In this document: piece by piece, positions 1 through 6,126 of the stretch
Layout: every line of letters starts with the position of its first letter
Position numbering within the stretch: position 1 is the first letter of the stretch
Assembly: GCA_964425215.1 (NCBI GenBank)
Contig: CAYRLW010000076.1
Coordinates: forward strand, 1-10,267
Direction of reading: 5' to 3'
DNA: 10,267 nt
DNA from: CAYRLW01 sp964425215
Lineage (GTDB): Bacteria > Spirochaetota > Spirochaetia > Treponematales > Breznakiellaceae
Notes under the pieces: model-generated
The model's database searches: none
What the model was told of the DNA's origin: nothing
Seen by the model: the letters and a program-made list of their open reading frames with translations, nothing else
Program-made: the position numbers and the translations under genes

Positions 1-2093
1 GGGAAGGGCCAGGCCTTCTTTTCGACCAATTTTTCCAACGAATCGGCCCGGGACCTGAGGGCGTTCATCTGGGGAACCACCTTTTCCCGGTACGTTTTAG
101 CCTGGGTAAAGGGATCCTCAATTTCCTGCGCATCCGTCAAAACCCGTTCGAGCTTTTCAGTCTCTTCGTAGAGTTCCGCAGAAAGCTCGGCTATCCGTTT
201 GGTCCTCTTTTCCTGGGGGGCGCTCACCGCGCCGACGGCGGCTAAAGAAGCGGCGTCCCGGGCCAGGGAAGCGGCGAAAGAACTTACCGCGGGGAAGATC
301 ATCCGTTTGGCCATATCGATCATCACCCCCGCTTCGATATTGATCTGTTTGGAGTACCGTTCCAGATAGATATGGTAACGGCTTTCCATCTCTTCCTTGG
401 TCAAAACCTTATGGGTCTCAAAGAGGGTGATGATTTCGTCCCGAACCAACACGGGGAGCGCGTCTACCGTGGCCCGAACGTTCGGAAGTCCCCGGCGTTC
501 CGCTTCCCGAACCCATTCTTCCGAATAACCATTCCCGTTAAATACCACCCTCCGGTGTTTGGAATAGGAATCCTTTACCAGCGCCTGTATTTGGGCGATT
601 TTGTCGGAGGCCTTCTCCAATTTGTCGGCGAATTCGGAGAGTACCTGGGCCACGGCGATGTTAAGGTACGTGTTCGGCGTGGCGATGGATTGGGAAGAAC
701 CGACCATACGGAATTCGAACTTATTCCCCGTAAAGGCAAAGGGGCTGGTACGATTCCGGTCCGAAACATCCATAGGAAGGCTGGGAAGGCTCGTTACCCC
801 CAGCTGAATTTTCCCCGCACTTCCGGATTTGGAACTGCTCTTCCCCTCCACGATGTTATCCAGGATTTCCGATAGGGGTCCTCCAAAAAAGATGGAGACA
901 ATGGCCGGGGGCGCCTCGTTGGCCCCTAGACGGTGATCGTTTCCTGCGGTAGCCGCGGAAGAACGGAGCAGAAGGGCGTAACGGTCCACCGCTTCCACCA
1001 CCGCGGTGGCAAACAGGAGGAACCGGGCGTTGGATTCGGGGTTTTCCCCCGGTTCCAACAGGTTTATCCCGTCGTCGGTGGCCATGGACCAGTTGTTGTG
1101 CTTTCCCGAACCGTTTACCCCCGCGAAGGGTTTTTCATGGAGCAGTGCTTCCATACCTTGCCGGCGGGCGACCTTTTTTATGGTCTCCATGACCAACTGA
1201 TTCCCATCCACCGCCACGTTGGTGGTGGTAAAAATGGGGGCGATTTCAAATTGATTCGGAGCAACCTCGTTGTGCTGTGTTTTAGCAGCCACGCCGACCT
1301 TCCACAGCTCGGTGTTCAATTCCCGCATAAACAGGGCTACCCGTTCCTTGATGGCCCCAAAGTAATGGTCCTCCATTTCCTGGCCCTTGGCGGGCATGGA
1401 ACCGAATACCGTACGGCCGGTGAGCATCAAGTCAGGCCGGGCGTCGAAGTATTTTTTATCCACCAAAAAATATTCCTGCTCGGGACCCACGGTGGTGGTT
1501 ACCCTTTTGGAACTGGTGTTACCCAGGGCCCGGAGTATCCGCATAGCCTGAACGTTCAGAGCGTCCATAGACCGAAGCAGGGGGACCTTTTTATCCAGAG
1601 CGTGGCCGTAGTAGCTTATAAAAGCGGTGGGGATGCAGAGGGTGGTCCCCGTGGGATCCTGCTTTAAAAAAGCGGGGCTGGTGACGTCCCAAGCGGTGTA
1701 GCCCCGGGCCTCAAAGGTGGCCCGGAGACCCCCGGAGGGAAAACTGGAAGCGTCGGGCTCCCCTTTTATCAGCTCCTTTCCCGAGAATTCCATCAAAACC
1801 TTGCCGTCCTGGGTAGGGGAAATAAAGGAATCGTGCTTTTCCGCCGTTAAGCCCGTTAGGGGATGGAACCAGTGGGTATAGTGGGTAGCCCCCTTATCGA
1901 TGGCCCAATCCCGCATGGAGGCGGCCACCACCTCCGCGACTTCCAGGGTCAGTTCCTTTTCACCCGCCTGGACCGCTAAAATTTCCTTAAAAATATTTTT
2001 CGGCAGTCGTTCCCGCATTACCGAATTGGAAAAACAGTTGGACCCGTAGAGGGTGGTTACCGATGTTTCCGAAAAATCAATCAGTTCGTTCAT
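1..2093 (-). CDS. glnN: Glutamine synthetase type III (GlnN), 3' end outside window
   Basis: Cytoplasmic enzyme making glutamine from glutamate, ammonia and ATP. The minus-strand reading frame is open from an ATG at 2093 to the window edge, 697 full codons. Type III landmarks occur in order: an N-terminal MRERLPK stretch, the conserved THWFHPLTG and AEKHDSF segments, GPEQEYF (E205 and E207, metal/glutamate site), HNEVAPNQFE (H274-E276), KHNNWS (331-336), RLGANEAPPA (E393), NKFEFR (F459-R462), FNGNGYSEEW, and a helical C-terminal extension ending KKAWPFP. Family members are about 700-730 residues and usually end shortly after this WP motif, so roughly ten codons are missing. AAGGAG lies 5 nt before the ATG. 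No frameshift was seen. It has its own sigma-54 promoter, and amtB and glnK lie upstream on the same strand, which fits nitrogen-limitation control. The fold and catalytic residues are family knowledge; the identity is near certain. Confidence 0.97.
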   Translation of the reverse strand, partial: MNELIDFSETSVTTLYGSNCFSNSVMRERLPKNIFKEILAVQAGEKELTLEVAEVVAASMRDWAIDKGATHYTHWFHPLTGLTAEKHDSFISPTQDGKVLMEFSGKELIKGEPDASSFPSGGLRATFEARGYTAWDVTSPAFLKQDPTGTTLCIPTAFISYYGHALDKKVPLLRSMDALNVQAMRILRALGNTSSKRVTTTVGPEQEYFLVDKKYFDARPDLMLTGRTVFGSMPAKGQEMEDHYFGAIKERVALFMRELNTELWKVGVAAKTQHNEVAPNQFEIAPIFTTTNVAVDGNQLVMETIKKVARRQGMEALLHEKPFAGVNGSGKHNNWSMATDDGINLLEPGENPESNARFLLFATAVVEAVDRYALLLRSSAATAGNDHRLGANEAPPAIVSIFFGGPLSEILDNIVEGKSSSKSGSAGKIQLGVTSLPSLPMDVSDRNRTSPFAFTGNKFEFRMVGSSQSIATPNTYLNIAVAQVLSEFADKLEKASDKIAQIQALVKDSYSKHRRVVFNGNGYSEEWVREAERRGLPNVRATVDALPVLVRDEIITLFETHKVLTKEEMESRYHIYLERYSKQINIEAGVMIDMAKRMIFPAVSSFAASLARDAASLAAVGAVSAPQEKRTKRIAELSAELYEETEKLERVLTDAQEIEDPFTQAKTYREKVVPQMNALRSRADSLEKLVEKKAWPF

Positions 2094-2117
2094 ATGCGCT
2101 CCTTCAAAGTATGTACC

Positions 2118-2150
2118 GGGACTTCAAAACAGTGTGTATCTTCAGGTCCC
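2118..2150 (-). other. Possible 5'-terminal stem in the glnN leader
   Basis: If transcription begins 12 nt after the sigma-54 GC element, the first base is near 2150 and the mRNA opens with GGGAC. This can pair with GUCCC at 2122-2118, closing a loop of about 23 nt. The core is only 5 bp, so it may be chance. A 5'-terminal stem could affect mRNA stability. The leader would be about 57 nt. Confidence 0.25.
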
Positions 2151-2159
2151 ACTAATATA

Positions 2160-2176
2160 TAGCAATTTTCATGCCA
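2160..2176 (-). promoter_or_regulatory. Sigma-54 (-24/-12) promoter of glnN
   Basis: The minus strand reads TGGCATGAAAATTGCTA. GG and GC are separated by exactly 10 nt, as in the RpoN consensus TGGCAC-N5-TTGCW. The GC lies at 2163-2162, predicting a start near 2150, about 57 nt before the glnN ATG. Such promoters need an AAA+ enhancer-binding activator, and one is encoded at 4385-5980. Confidence 0.85.
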
Positions 2177-2409
2177 ACCTTAGAACTCAAGAACGTACAC
2201 ATAAAAATGTCAGATTTTTAAGGAACCGAATCGGGAATGGGAAAAGCTTTACATATACATAAATAATTTCTAATATTCTTTATCCTATAGATATTTAGAT
2301 TAAAAATATGCCGTTTAGGGGGAGCTTTTTCCGTTCTAGCCTTTGGTAAATCTAAGGAGGGGACTCCGGTCTGAACAAGTTTTTTTTACAATCCACCCGG
2401 CTTTGAACT

Positions 2410-2450
2410 TACATTTTTGTAGGAAAGAAATCGTTTCCTACAAAAATGTA
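2410..2450. repeat. Perfect 17-bp inverted repeat made of two TACA-WWWW-TGTA motifs
   Basis: The arms at 2410-2426 (TACATTTTTGTAGGAAA) and 2434-2450 (its exact reverse complement) are separated by 7 nt (GAAATCG). Each arm starts with the 12-bp palindrome TACATTTTTGTA, so the element is a dyad of two dyads with centres 29 bp apart. It lies about 234 bp upstream of the glnN -24 element and 54 bp past the glnK stop. It could be a paired operator or enhancer for glnN, or a transcript hairpin at the glnK 3' end. No T-tract follows on the glnK strand, so it is not a standard terminator. Confidence 0.85.
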
Positions 2451-2464
2451 GTTCTCCGAACCTC

Positions 2465-2489
2465 TTTCAAAAGTCTGTTACTTTTGAAA
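2465..2489. repeat. Perfect 9-bp inverted repeat after glnK
   Basis: TTTCAAAAG (2465-2473) and CTTTTGAAA (2481-2489) flank a 7-nt loop TCTGTTA, 15 nt beyond the glnK stop. It may act as a 3' hairpin protecting or ending the amtB-glnK mRNA. The stem is AT-rich and no T-run follows, so termination is doubtful. Its loop resembles that of the hairpin at 7985-8005. Confidence 0.6.
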
Positions 2490-2503
2490 AAGCCTCCTCT
2501 TAG

Positions 2504-2845
2504 TTAACCAATGGCCGAGGATCCCGTTTCACCGGTACGGATTCTAATACAATCTTCCAGGGGAAGAATAAATATTTTCCCATCCCCAATCTCCCCCGTT
2601 CGGGCCCCCCGGATAATGGCATCCACGGTGGGCTTAACAAAGGAATCGTTTACCGCGATCTCTATACGGACTTTTTTTAATAAATTCACCTCAATATCCA
2701 CTCCTCGGTACGTTTCGTGGAAGCCCTTCTGCTGTCCGCATCCCATGGCGTTGGTCACGGATATTTTAAAGACCTCCGATCTGTATAGCTCTTGCTTTAC
2801 ATCGTTAAGCTGATGGGGCTGTATGTACGCGATAATTAATTTCAT
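2504..2845 (-). CDS. glnK: PII signal-transduction protein GlnK lacking Tyr51
   Basis: A 113-residue PII protein, the usual length of 112-114. PII trimers bind ATP/ADP and 2-oxoglutarate and, when GlnK-type, plug the AmtB pore. Visible landmarks are QQKGF (Q39-K40), the T-loop around residues 37-55, K58, the B-loop ARTGEIGDGK (81-90, K90) and RIRTGE with R101 and R103. At position 51, the tyrosine uridylylated in enteric PII, this protein has isoleucine (RGVDIEV); Y46 is present. Classical GlnD uridylylation therefore looks impossible. The T-loop is also less like enteric GlnK (NLLKK in place of DFLPK). The start has AGGGAGGA 5 nt upstream. The stop of amtB is 11 bp away, so the two are co-transcribed from the sigma-54 promoter before amtB. 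Pairing with amtB supports GlnK rather than GlnB; a nif-associated PII is less likely because no nif structural genes are visible. Confidence 0.95.
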   Translation of the reverse strand: MKLIIAYIQPHQLNDVKQELYRSEVFKISVTNAMGCGQQKGFHETYRGVDIEVNLLKKVRIEIAVNDSFVKPTVDAIIRGARTGEIGDGKIFILPLEDCIRIRTGETGSSAIG

Positions 2846-2856
2846 CCCATTCCTCC

Positions 2857-4176
2857 CTACATATTGCTGAAGATCTGGAAACCCGAGTAGGCTTCCGACT
2901 TATGCTCGCTCAGGTCCAGACCCATAAGTTCGTCCTTGGGGGAGACCCTCAGCCCTACGGTCTTTTTAATCCCCAAAAAGAGGAGTAAACTTAAGCCGCC
3001 GGCCCATAGGCCCACAGAGGCGACCCCGAGGGCCTGAACTCCCAGCTGGGAGAAACCGCCCCCGTGGAGCGCTCCTACGGCAGTGCCCTCCACGTTCCCC
3101 CAAATACCCACCGCCAGGGTGCCAAAAATACCGTTTACCAAATGTACCGATACGGCCCCAACGGGATCGTCAACCCGCACTACTTTATCGATAAACTCTA
3201 CCGATAATACTACCAAAACCCCGGATATAAGACCTATGACGATGGCAGCCCCTGGGGAAACCACCGCGCAGGGGGCGGTGATCGCCACGAGTCCCGCAAG
3301 GGTACCGTTCATGGTCATGGAAGCGTCGGGTTTTTTAAACCAGAGCCACGAAAAAAGAAGGGCCGCCACGGCGCCGGCGGATGCGGCCAGAGTCGTCGTT
3401 ACCGCGACCCGGGCAATATCAACGCTGGTACCGGAAAGGGTGGACCCGGGGTTAAAACCGTACCATCCGAACCAAAGGATAAAAACGCCCAGGGCCGCTA
3501 AGGGAATATTGTGGCCTGGAAAAGCCTTTACGCTCACCTTACCGCCGACCCGCACGTACTTTCCCGTCCGGGGTCCCAATACGATAGCCCCCATCAAGGC
3601 GGCCCACCCTCCGACCGAATGAACCACGGTGGAACCGGCAAAATCGTGGAAACCCAGTTTGGAAAGCCAGCCGCCACCCCACATCCAGTGACCCGAAATG
3701 GGGTAAATGAACGCGGAAATAAAAACCGTATAGATCAAATAGGACTTGAACTGGGTTCGTTCAGCCATGGCTCCCGAAACGATGGTCGCCGAGGTGGCCG
3801 CGAACACCACCTGGAAAAACCAATTTTTATAAAAGGTCGGTTCTCCTAAGGGACCTTTAAAGAATTCCGAGAATCCCACCAACCCACCGAGGGAATCCAG
3901 GCCGTACATAAGCCCCCAGCCTATCATCCAAAAGACGATGGATCCAAAGCAGAAATCCATCAAATTTTTCATGATGATGTTGGTGGCGTTTTTAGCCCGG
4001 GTAAGCCCCGTTTCCACGAGGGCAAACCCCGCTTGCATAAAAAACACCAGGGATCCGGTAAGGATCAGCCAAATCATGTCCATGGCGGCGCTGAGGGATT
4101 GGACGTTTTCTTCCGCGAAGGCGCTCAGGCCTCCGCAGAGGAGCAACGTTACGACGAGGGCAATTTTCTTGTTCAC
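2857..4176 (-). CDS. amtB: Ammonium transporter AmtB/Amt
   Basis: Inner-membrane trimeric ammonium channel, 439 residues from the GTG at 4176. The N-terminus MNKKIALVVTLLLCGGLSAFA is a good signal peptide with likely cleavage after AFA, as in E. coli AmtB. About 11 hydrophobic segments follow. Signatures include GFALVETGL (early helix), AMAERTQ, FHDFAGSTVVHSVGG (D178 and the first pore histidine H186), FGWYGFNPGS, and DDPVGAVSVH (second pore histidine H345). The C-terminal GLDLSEH-type tail is the segment that contacts GlnK in known complexes. An in-frame TTG at 4191 would add five residues, but it overlaps the Shine-Dalgarno GGAGG that serves the GTG, so the GTG is preferred. It is the first gene of amtB-glnK, behind a sigma-54 promoter and downstream of the activator gene. 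Confidence 0.96.
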   Translation of the reverse strand: MNKKIALVVTLLLCGGLSAFAEENVQSLSAAMDMIWLILTGSLVFFMQAGFALVETGLTRAKNATNIIMKNLMDFCFGSIVFWMIGWGLMYGLDSLGGLVGFSEFFKGPLGEPTFYKNWFFQVVFAATSATIVSGAMAERTQFKSYLIYTVFISAFIYPISGHWMWGGGWLSKLGFHDFAGSTVVHSVGGWAALMGAIVLGPRTGKYVRVGGKVSVKAFPGHNIPLAALGVFILWFGWYGFNPGSTLSGTSVDIARVAVTTTLAASAGAVAALLFSWLWFKKPDASMTMNGTLAGLVAITAPCAVVSPGAAIVIGLISGVLVVLSVEFIDKVVRVDDPVGAVSVHLVNGIFGTLAVGIWGNVEGTAVGALHGGGFSQLGVQALGVASVGLWAGGLSLLLFLGIKKTVGLRVSPKDELMGLDLSEHKSEAYSGFQIFSNM

Positions 4177-4184
4177 GGTTCTGT

Positions 4185-4189
4185 CCTCC
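4185..4189 (-). promoter_or_regulatory. Ribosome binding site fixing the amtB GTG start
   Basis: GGAGG, 8 nt before GTG at 4176. The alternative TTG start at 4191-4189 runs into this same GGAGG and has no good site of its own, so this element decides the start. Confidence 0.75.
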
Positions 4190-4211
4190 AAAAAGTATGA
4201 TATTTCTTCTT

Positions 4212-4228
4212 AAGCAAGAACCGTGCCA
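4212..4228 (-). promoter_or_regulatory. Sigma-54 (-24/-12) promoter of amtB-glnK
   Basis: The minus strand reads TGGCACGGTTCTTGCTT, matching the RpoN consensus TGGCACG-N4-TTGCW at every key base with GG-N10-GC spacing. GC at 4215-4214 predicts transcription starting near 4202, giving a leader of about 26 nt that just contains the GGAGG. Confidence 0.93.
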
Positions 4229-4252
4229 CATAAATATAGCAATAAATTTCTT

Positions 4253-4284
4253 ACGTATTTGTAATTTTTTACAATAAATTACGT
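4253..4284. repeat. Nested AT-rich dyad upstream of the amtB promoter
   Basis: The inner arms TTGTAA (4259-4264) and TTACAA (4269-4274) are separated by TTTT. Outer ACGTA (4253-4257) and TACGT (4280-4284) also match as inverted copies. The dyad begins 25 bp upstream of the -24 element. It could bind a regulator or be a by-product of AT richness. It partly resembles the 17-bp motif (TACGTATTTGTA at 4252-4263) but lacks the GGAA tail. Confidence 0.45.
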
Positions 4285-4349
4285 GTATGCGGAAATATAG
4301 TATAATTTAGAACAAAAAATAGAATGCCAACCAAAATTTGGTGTAAAAT

Positions 4350-4366
4350 ATTCCTACATATTTGTA
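4350..4366 (-). promoter_or_regulatory. Copy of the TACA-WWWW-TGTAGGAAW motif upstream of amtB
   Basis: The minus strand reads TACAAATATGTAGGAAT. It lies 19-35 nt past the stop of the activator gene and about 120 bp upstream of the amtB -24 element, a normal distance for a sigma-54 enhancer. It shares 15 of 17 bases with the TACAAAAATGTAGGAAA copy at 5994. Its role is inferred from position and recurrence. Confidence 0.5.
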
Positions 4367-4384
4367 AATCAAACGCACCTATTC

Positions 4385-5980
4385 CTACTTTTCCGTACCC
4401 CGGTATAAACGCCAGTTGATTCCGTAGTGATGGACCCGCAGGCCCATCTGCCGTTCCGTGATCCCCAGTTGCCGGGCCGCCAGGGCCATATTGCCGGAAG
4501 TAATCTTTAAAGCCTCCACGATCATTTCCTTCTCTAAACGCGATAAAGCCGCCTCGAGGGTCATGGTCGGTTCGGTGTTGGTCGATTGGGCAGACTGCAG
4601 ACTGGGGGGAAGGTGAAAAGAATGGATTACCGTATCCTGGGAAAGAATCACCGCTCGTTCCATACAATTTTCTAGTTCCCGAACGTTTCCCGGCCAATGA
4701 TAACTGGTCAGCAGGTCCAGCGCGGGGCTGGATATACGCTTTATATTTTTTCCGTACTTTTGTCCGTATTTTTCCGCGAAGTGATCAGCCAACAAAATGA
4801 TATCGCTTTTTCGTTCCCGCAGGGGGGGGATGTGGATGGGGAATACGTTTAATCGATAGTAGAGATCCTCCCTAAAGCGGAGGGAGCGGACCTCCTCTTC
4901 CAGATTTCTGTTCGTGGCGGCGATAAGCCGGGCGTCAATTTTGATAGGTCGACTACCGCCGACCCGTTCGATCTCCCGTTCCTGGAGGAACCGTAATAAT
5001 TTTACCTGTACCGCCGGCGTTAATTCCCCAATCTCGTCTAAAAATATGGTCCCCCCCTGGGCAAGCTCAAAGCGTCCCTTCCGTAACCCCACGGCGCCGG
5101 TGAAAGCCCCCTTTTCGTGGCCGAACAATTCGCTTTCGATAATCGATTCGGGCAGGGCGGAACAGTTTATTTTAACTAAAGGAGCTTCGTTCCGGCGGGA
5201 AAGGCGATGAATTTCCGAGGCTACCAGCTCTTTCCCCGTACCGCTTTCCCCGGTTATAAGCACCGTGGCGTCGCTATCCGCCACCTGGGAAATCAGTTCA
5301 AAAACCGACCGGAGGGCCGTACTCCTTCCAATCAGGGAACTTTTGGGGGCCACGGTTAATTCGGTGGAATTCTTTTCTTCGCAGGCGCCCCCCGATGGGT
5401 ACAGGCCCCCCTGCTCTATGATCCGTTCCCGCAATTTGGCTGAATCGGCTATAAGGGATGATACTTTTTCTAAAAGAGCGCTATCCCTGGTCCGAATTTC
5501 CTCAAAATCCCCCTCCCCTAAACGTCGTTCGGCGCTGAGGGTCCCGATGAGATTTCCTCCAGAACGGATAGGAACGCAGTAATAGGTGACCCCCGAAAGG
5601 TCTTCCTTTGAACGGCCTCCGGCCCGGTTAAGAAACCGGGGCTCCTGGGCTAGATCCGGCACGATCAGCGGTAACCCGGTTTCGAAGACCCGTCCCACGA
5701 GGCCTTCGCCAAAGCGGTAACGGCCCCGTTCTTTCTCTTCCACCGTGAGTCCGTAAGCTTCTTCTATCTTTAGGAGTCCCGAAGACCGATCCAACAGGGT
5801 GACCATACCCCGCCGGAGCCCGTAGCGGACTTCCAAAATACTTAAAAGGGGACCCAGGGCGCTTCGCAGTTCCACGTGCTTGTCTAACGTTCGGACGATA
5901 TCAAAAAGGAGACCTAATTCTTCGATGTACCGAAGAGAATCGGCATCCTCCGTTGAATCTTGGGGCAGAAGGTACGGCAT
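4385..5980 (-). CDS. nifA: NifA-family sigma-54-dependent transcriptional activator
   Basis: A 531-residue enhancer-binding protein that would remodel RpoN polymerase using ATP. Order of parts: GAF domain (about 20-180; RYRFGEGLVGRVFETG and PRFLNRA are typical of NifA-type GAFs), a linker (about 185-212), AAA+ domain (213-445) with Walker A GESGTGKE (244-251), the sigma-54 contact loop GAFTGA (291-296), Walker B TIFLDEIGE (311-319) and FREDLYYRLNVF (369-380), then a Fis-type HTH (about 488-520). No receiver domain is present, so this is not NtrC. The cysteine-rich linker of rhizobial oxygen-sensitive NifA is absent. ATG 5980 is the first possible start because an in-frame stop lies 12 nt upstream; its ribosome site is weak. 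It precedes amtB-glnK and glnN, both with sigma-54 promoters, so it probably controls them. It could be a general nitrogen activator rather than a true nif regulator. Confidence 0.85.
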   Translation of the reverse strand: MPYLLPQDSTEDADSLRYIEELGLLFDIVRTLDKHVELRSALGPLLSILEVRYGLRRGMVTLLDRSSGLLKIEEAYGLTVEEKERGRYRFGEGLVGRVFETGLPLIVPDLAQEPRFLNRAGGRSKEDLSGVTYYCVPIRSGGNLIGTLSAERRLGEGDFEEIRTRDSALLEKVSSLIADSAKLRERIIEQGGLYPSGGACEEKNSTELTVAPKSSLIGRSTALRSVFELISQVADSDATVLITGESGTGKELVASEIHRLSRRNEAPLVKINCSALPESIIESELFGHEKGAFTGAVGLRKGRFELAQGGTIFLDEIGELTPAVQVKLLRFLQEREIERVGGSRPIKIDARLIAATNRNLEEEVRSLRFREDLYYRLNVFPIHIPPLRERKSDIILLADHFAEKYGQKYGKNIKRISSPALDLLTSYHWPGNVRELENCMERAVILSQDTVIHSFHLPPSLQSAQSTNTEPTMTLEAALSRLEKEMIVEALKITSGNMALAARQLGITERQMGLRVHHYGINWRLYRGTEK

Positions 5981-5993
5981 GGCTCTGTTTTAC

Positions 5994-6010
5994 TACAAAA
6001 ATGTAGGAAA
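5994..6010 (+). promoter_or_regulatory. Copy of the TACA-WWWW-TGTAGGAAW motif in front of the activator gene
   Basis: The plus strand reads TACAAAAATGTAGGAAA, 13 nt before the ATG of the activator (which runs the other way) and 116 bp before cstA. It matches the 2410 arm except for T/A swaps in the 4-bp centre. A bound protein here would sit between the likely promoter and the start codon of the activator, suggesting autoregulation. The RNA could also form a 5-bp CUACA/UGUAG hairpin near the start. Confidence 0.5.
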
Positions 6011-6053
6011 GCTCAAGGAGCCATCGAAATTTTTATTCAAAAAAAGAAAATAT

Positions 6054-6082
6054 TTGACAAATCAAATTTTCCGATATATCGT
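6054..6082 (+). promoter_or_regulatory. Possible sigma-70 promoter for cstA
   Basis: TTGACA (6054-6059) is a perfect -35. A 17-bp spacer leads to TATCGT (6077-6082); TATATC at 6075-6080 with a 15-bp spacer is an alternative. Both -10 boxes match only 4 of 6 bases. The -35 lies in TTTGA-CAAA-TCAAA, so a divergent -35 (TTGTCA) for the activator gene overlaps it on the other strand, with a weak AATAAA 17 nt further on. Confidence 0.45.
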
Positions 6083-6126
6083 GGTTTCGAAATGGATATT
6101 CTTTCTACACTAAGGAGGAAAAGGTA

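Larger units (their letters stand above)
2094..2503. other. Intergenic regulatory region between glnK and glnN (410 bp)
   Basis: No convincing gene lies here. From the glnK side it holds a 9-bp inverted repeat (2465-2489), a 17-bp inverted repeat built from two copies of the shared motif (2410-2450), a T8 run at 2381-2388, a very AT-rich stretch at about 2255-2310 that could be flexible or bent DNA, the glnN sigma-54 promoter and the glnN leader. A weak dyad ACAT-N4-ATGT lies at 2199-2210, just upstream of the -24 element. The layout (distal sites, AT-rich spacer, sigma-54 core) suits an enhancer-dependent promoter. Confidence 0.6.

Noticed and set aside
372..1667. Plus-strand open frames of 167 and 244 codons
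   Set aside because: They lie opposite glnN, whose translation shows all GSIII motifs. They have no ribosome sites and a composition typical of antisense shadows.
2410..2450. CopY/BlaI-type operator
   Set aside because: Those operators are TACA-N2-TGTA; the spacer here is 4 bp and no copper or beta-lactam gene is nearby.
4177..4191. TTG start for amtB adding five residues
   Set aside because: The TTG overlaps the GGAGG serving the GTG at 4176, and the signal peptide begins naturally at MNKK.
4252..4263. Fifth copy of the TACA-WWWW-TGTA motif (TACGTATTTGTA)
   Set aside because: It has a mismatch in the first half-site and no GGAA tail, and its place in a different AT-rich dyad explains it as well.
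4324..4332. Second sigma-54-like element (minus strand GGTTGGCAT) upstream of amtB
   Set aside because: The -12 GC is absent at the required spacing (TT instead), so only half of the promoter is present.
4342..4358. NifA-type upstream site TGT-N10-ACA
   Set aside because: The spacing here is N11. The nearest N10 match on the minus strand ends in ACT, and no exact site was found before either sigma-54 promoter.
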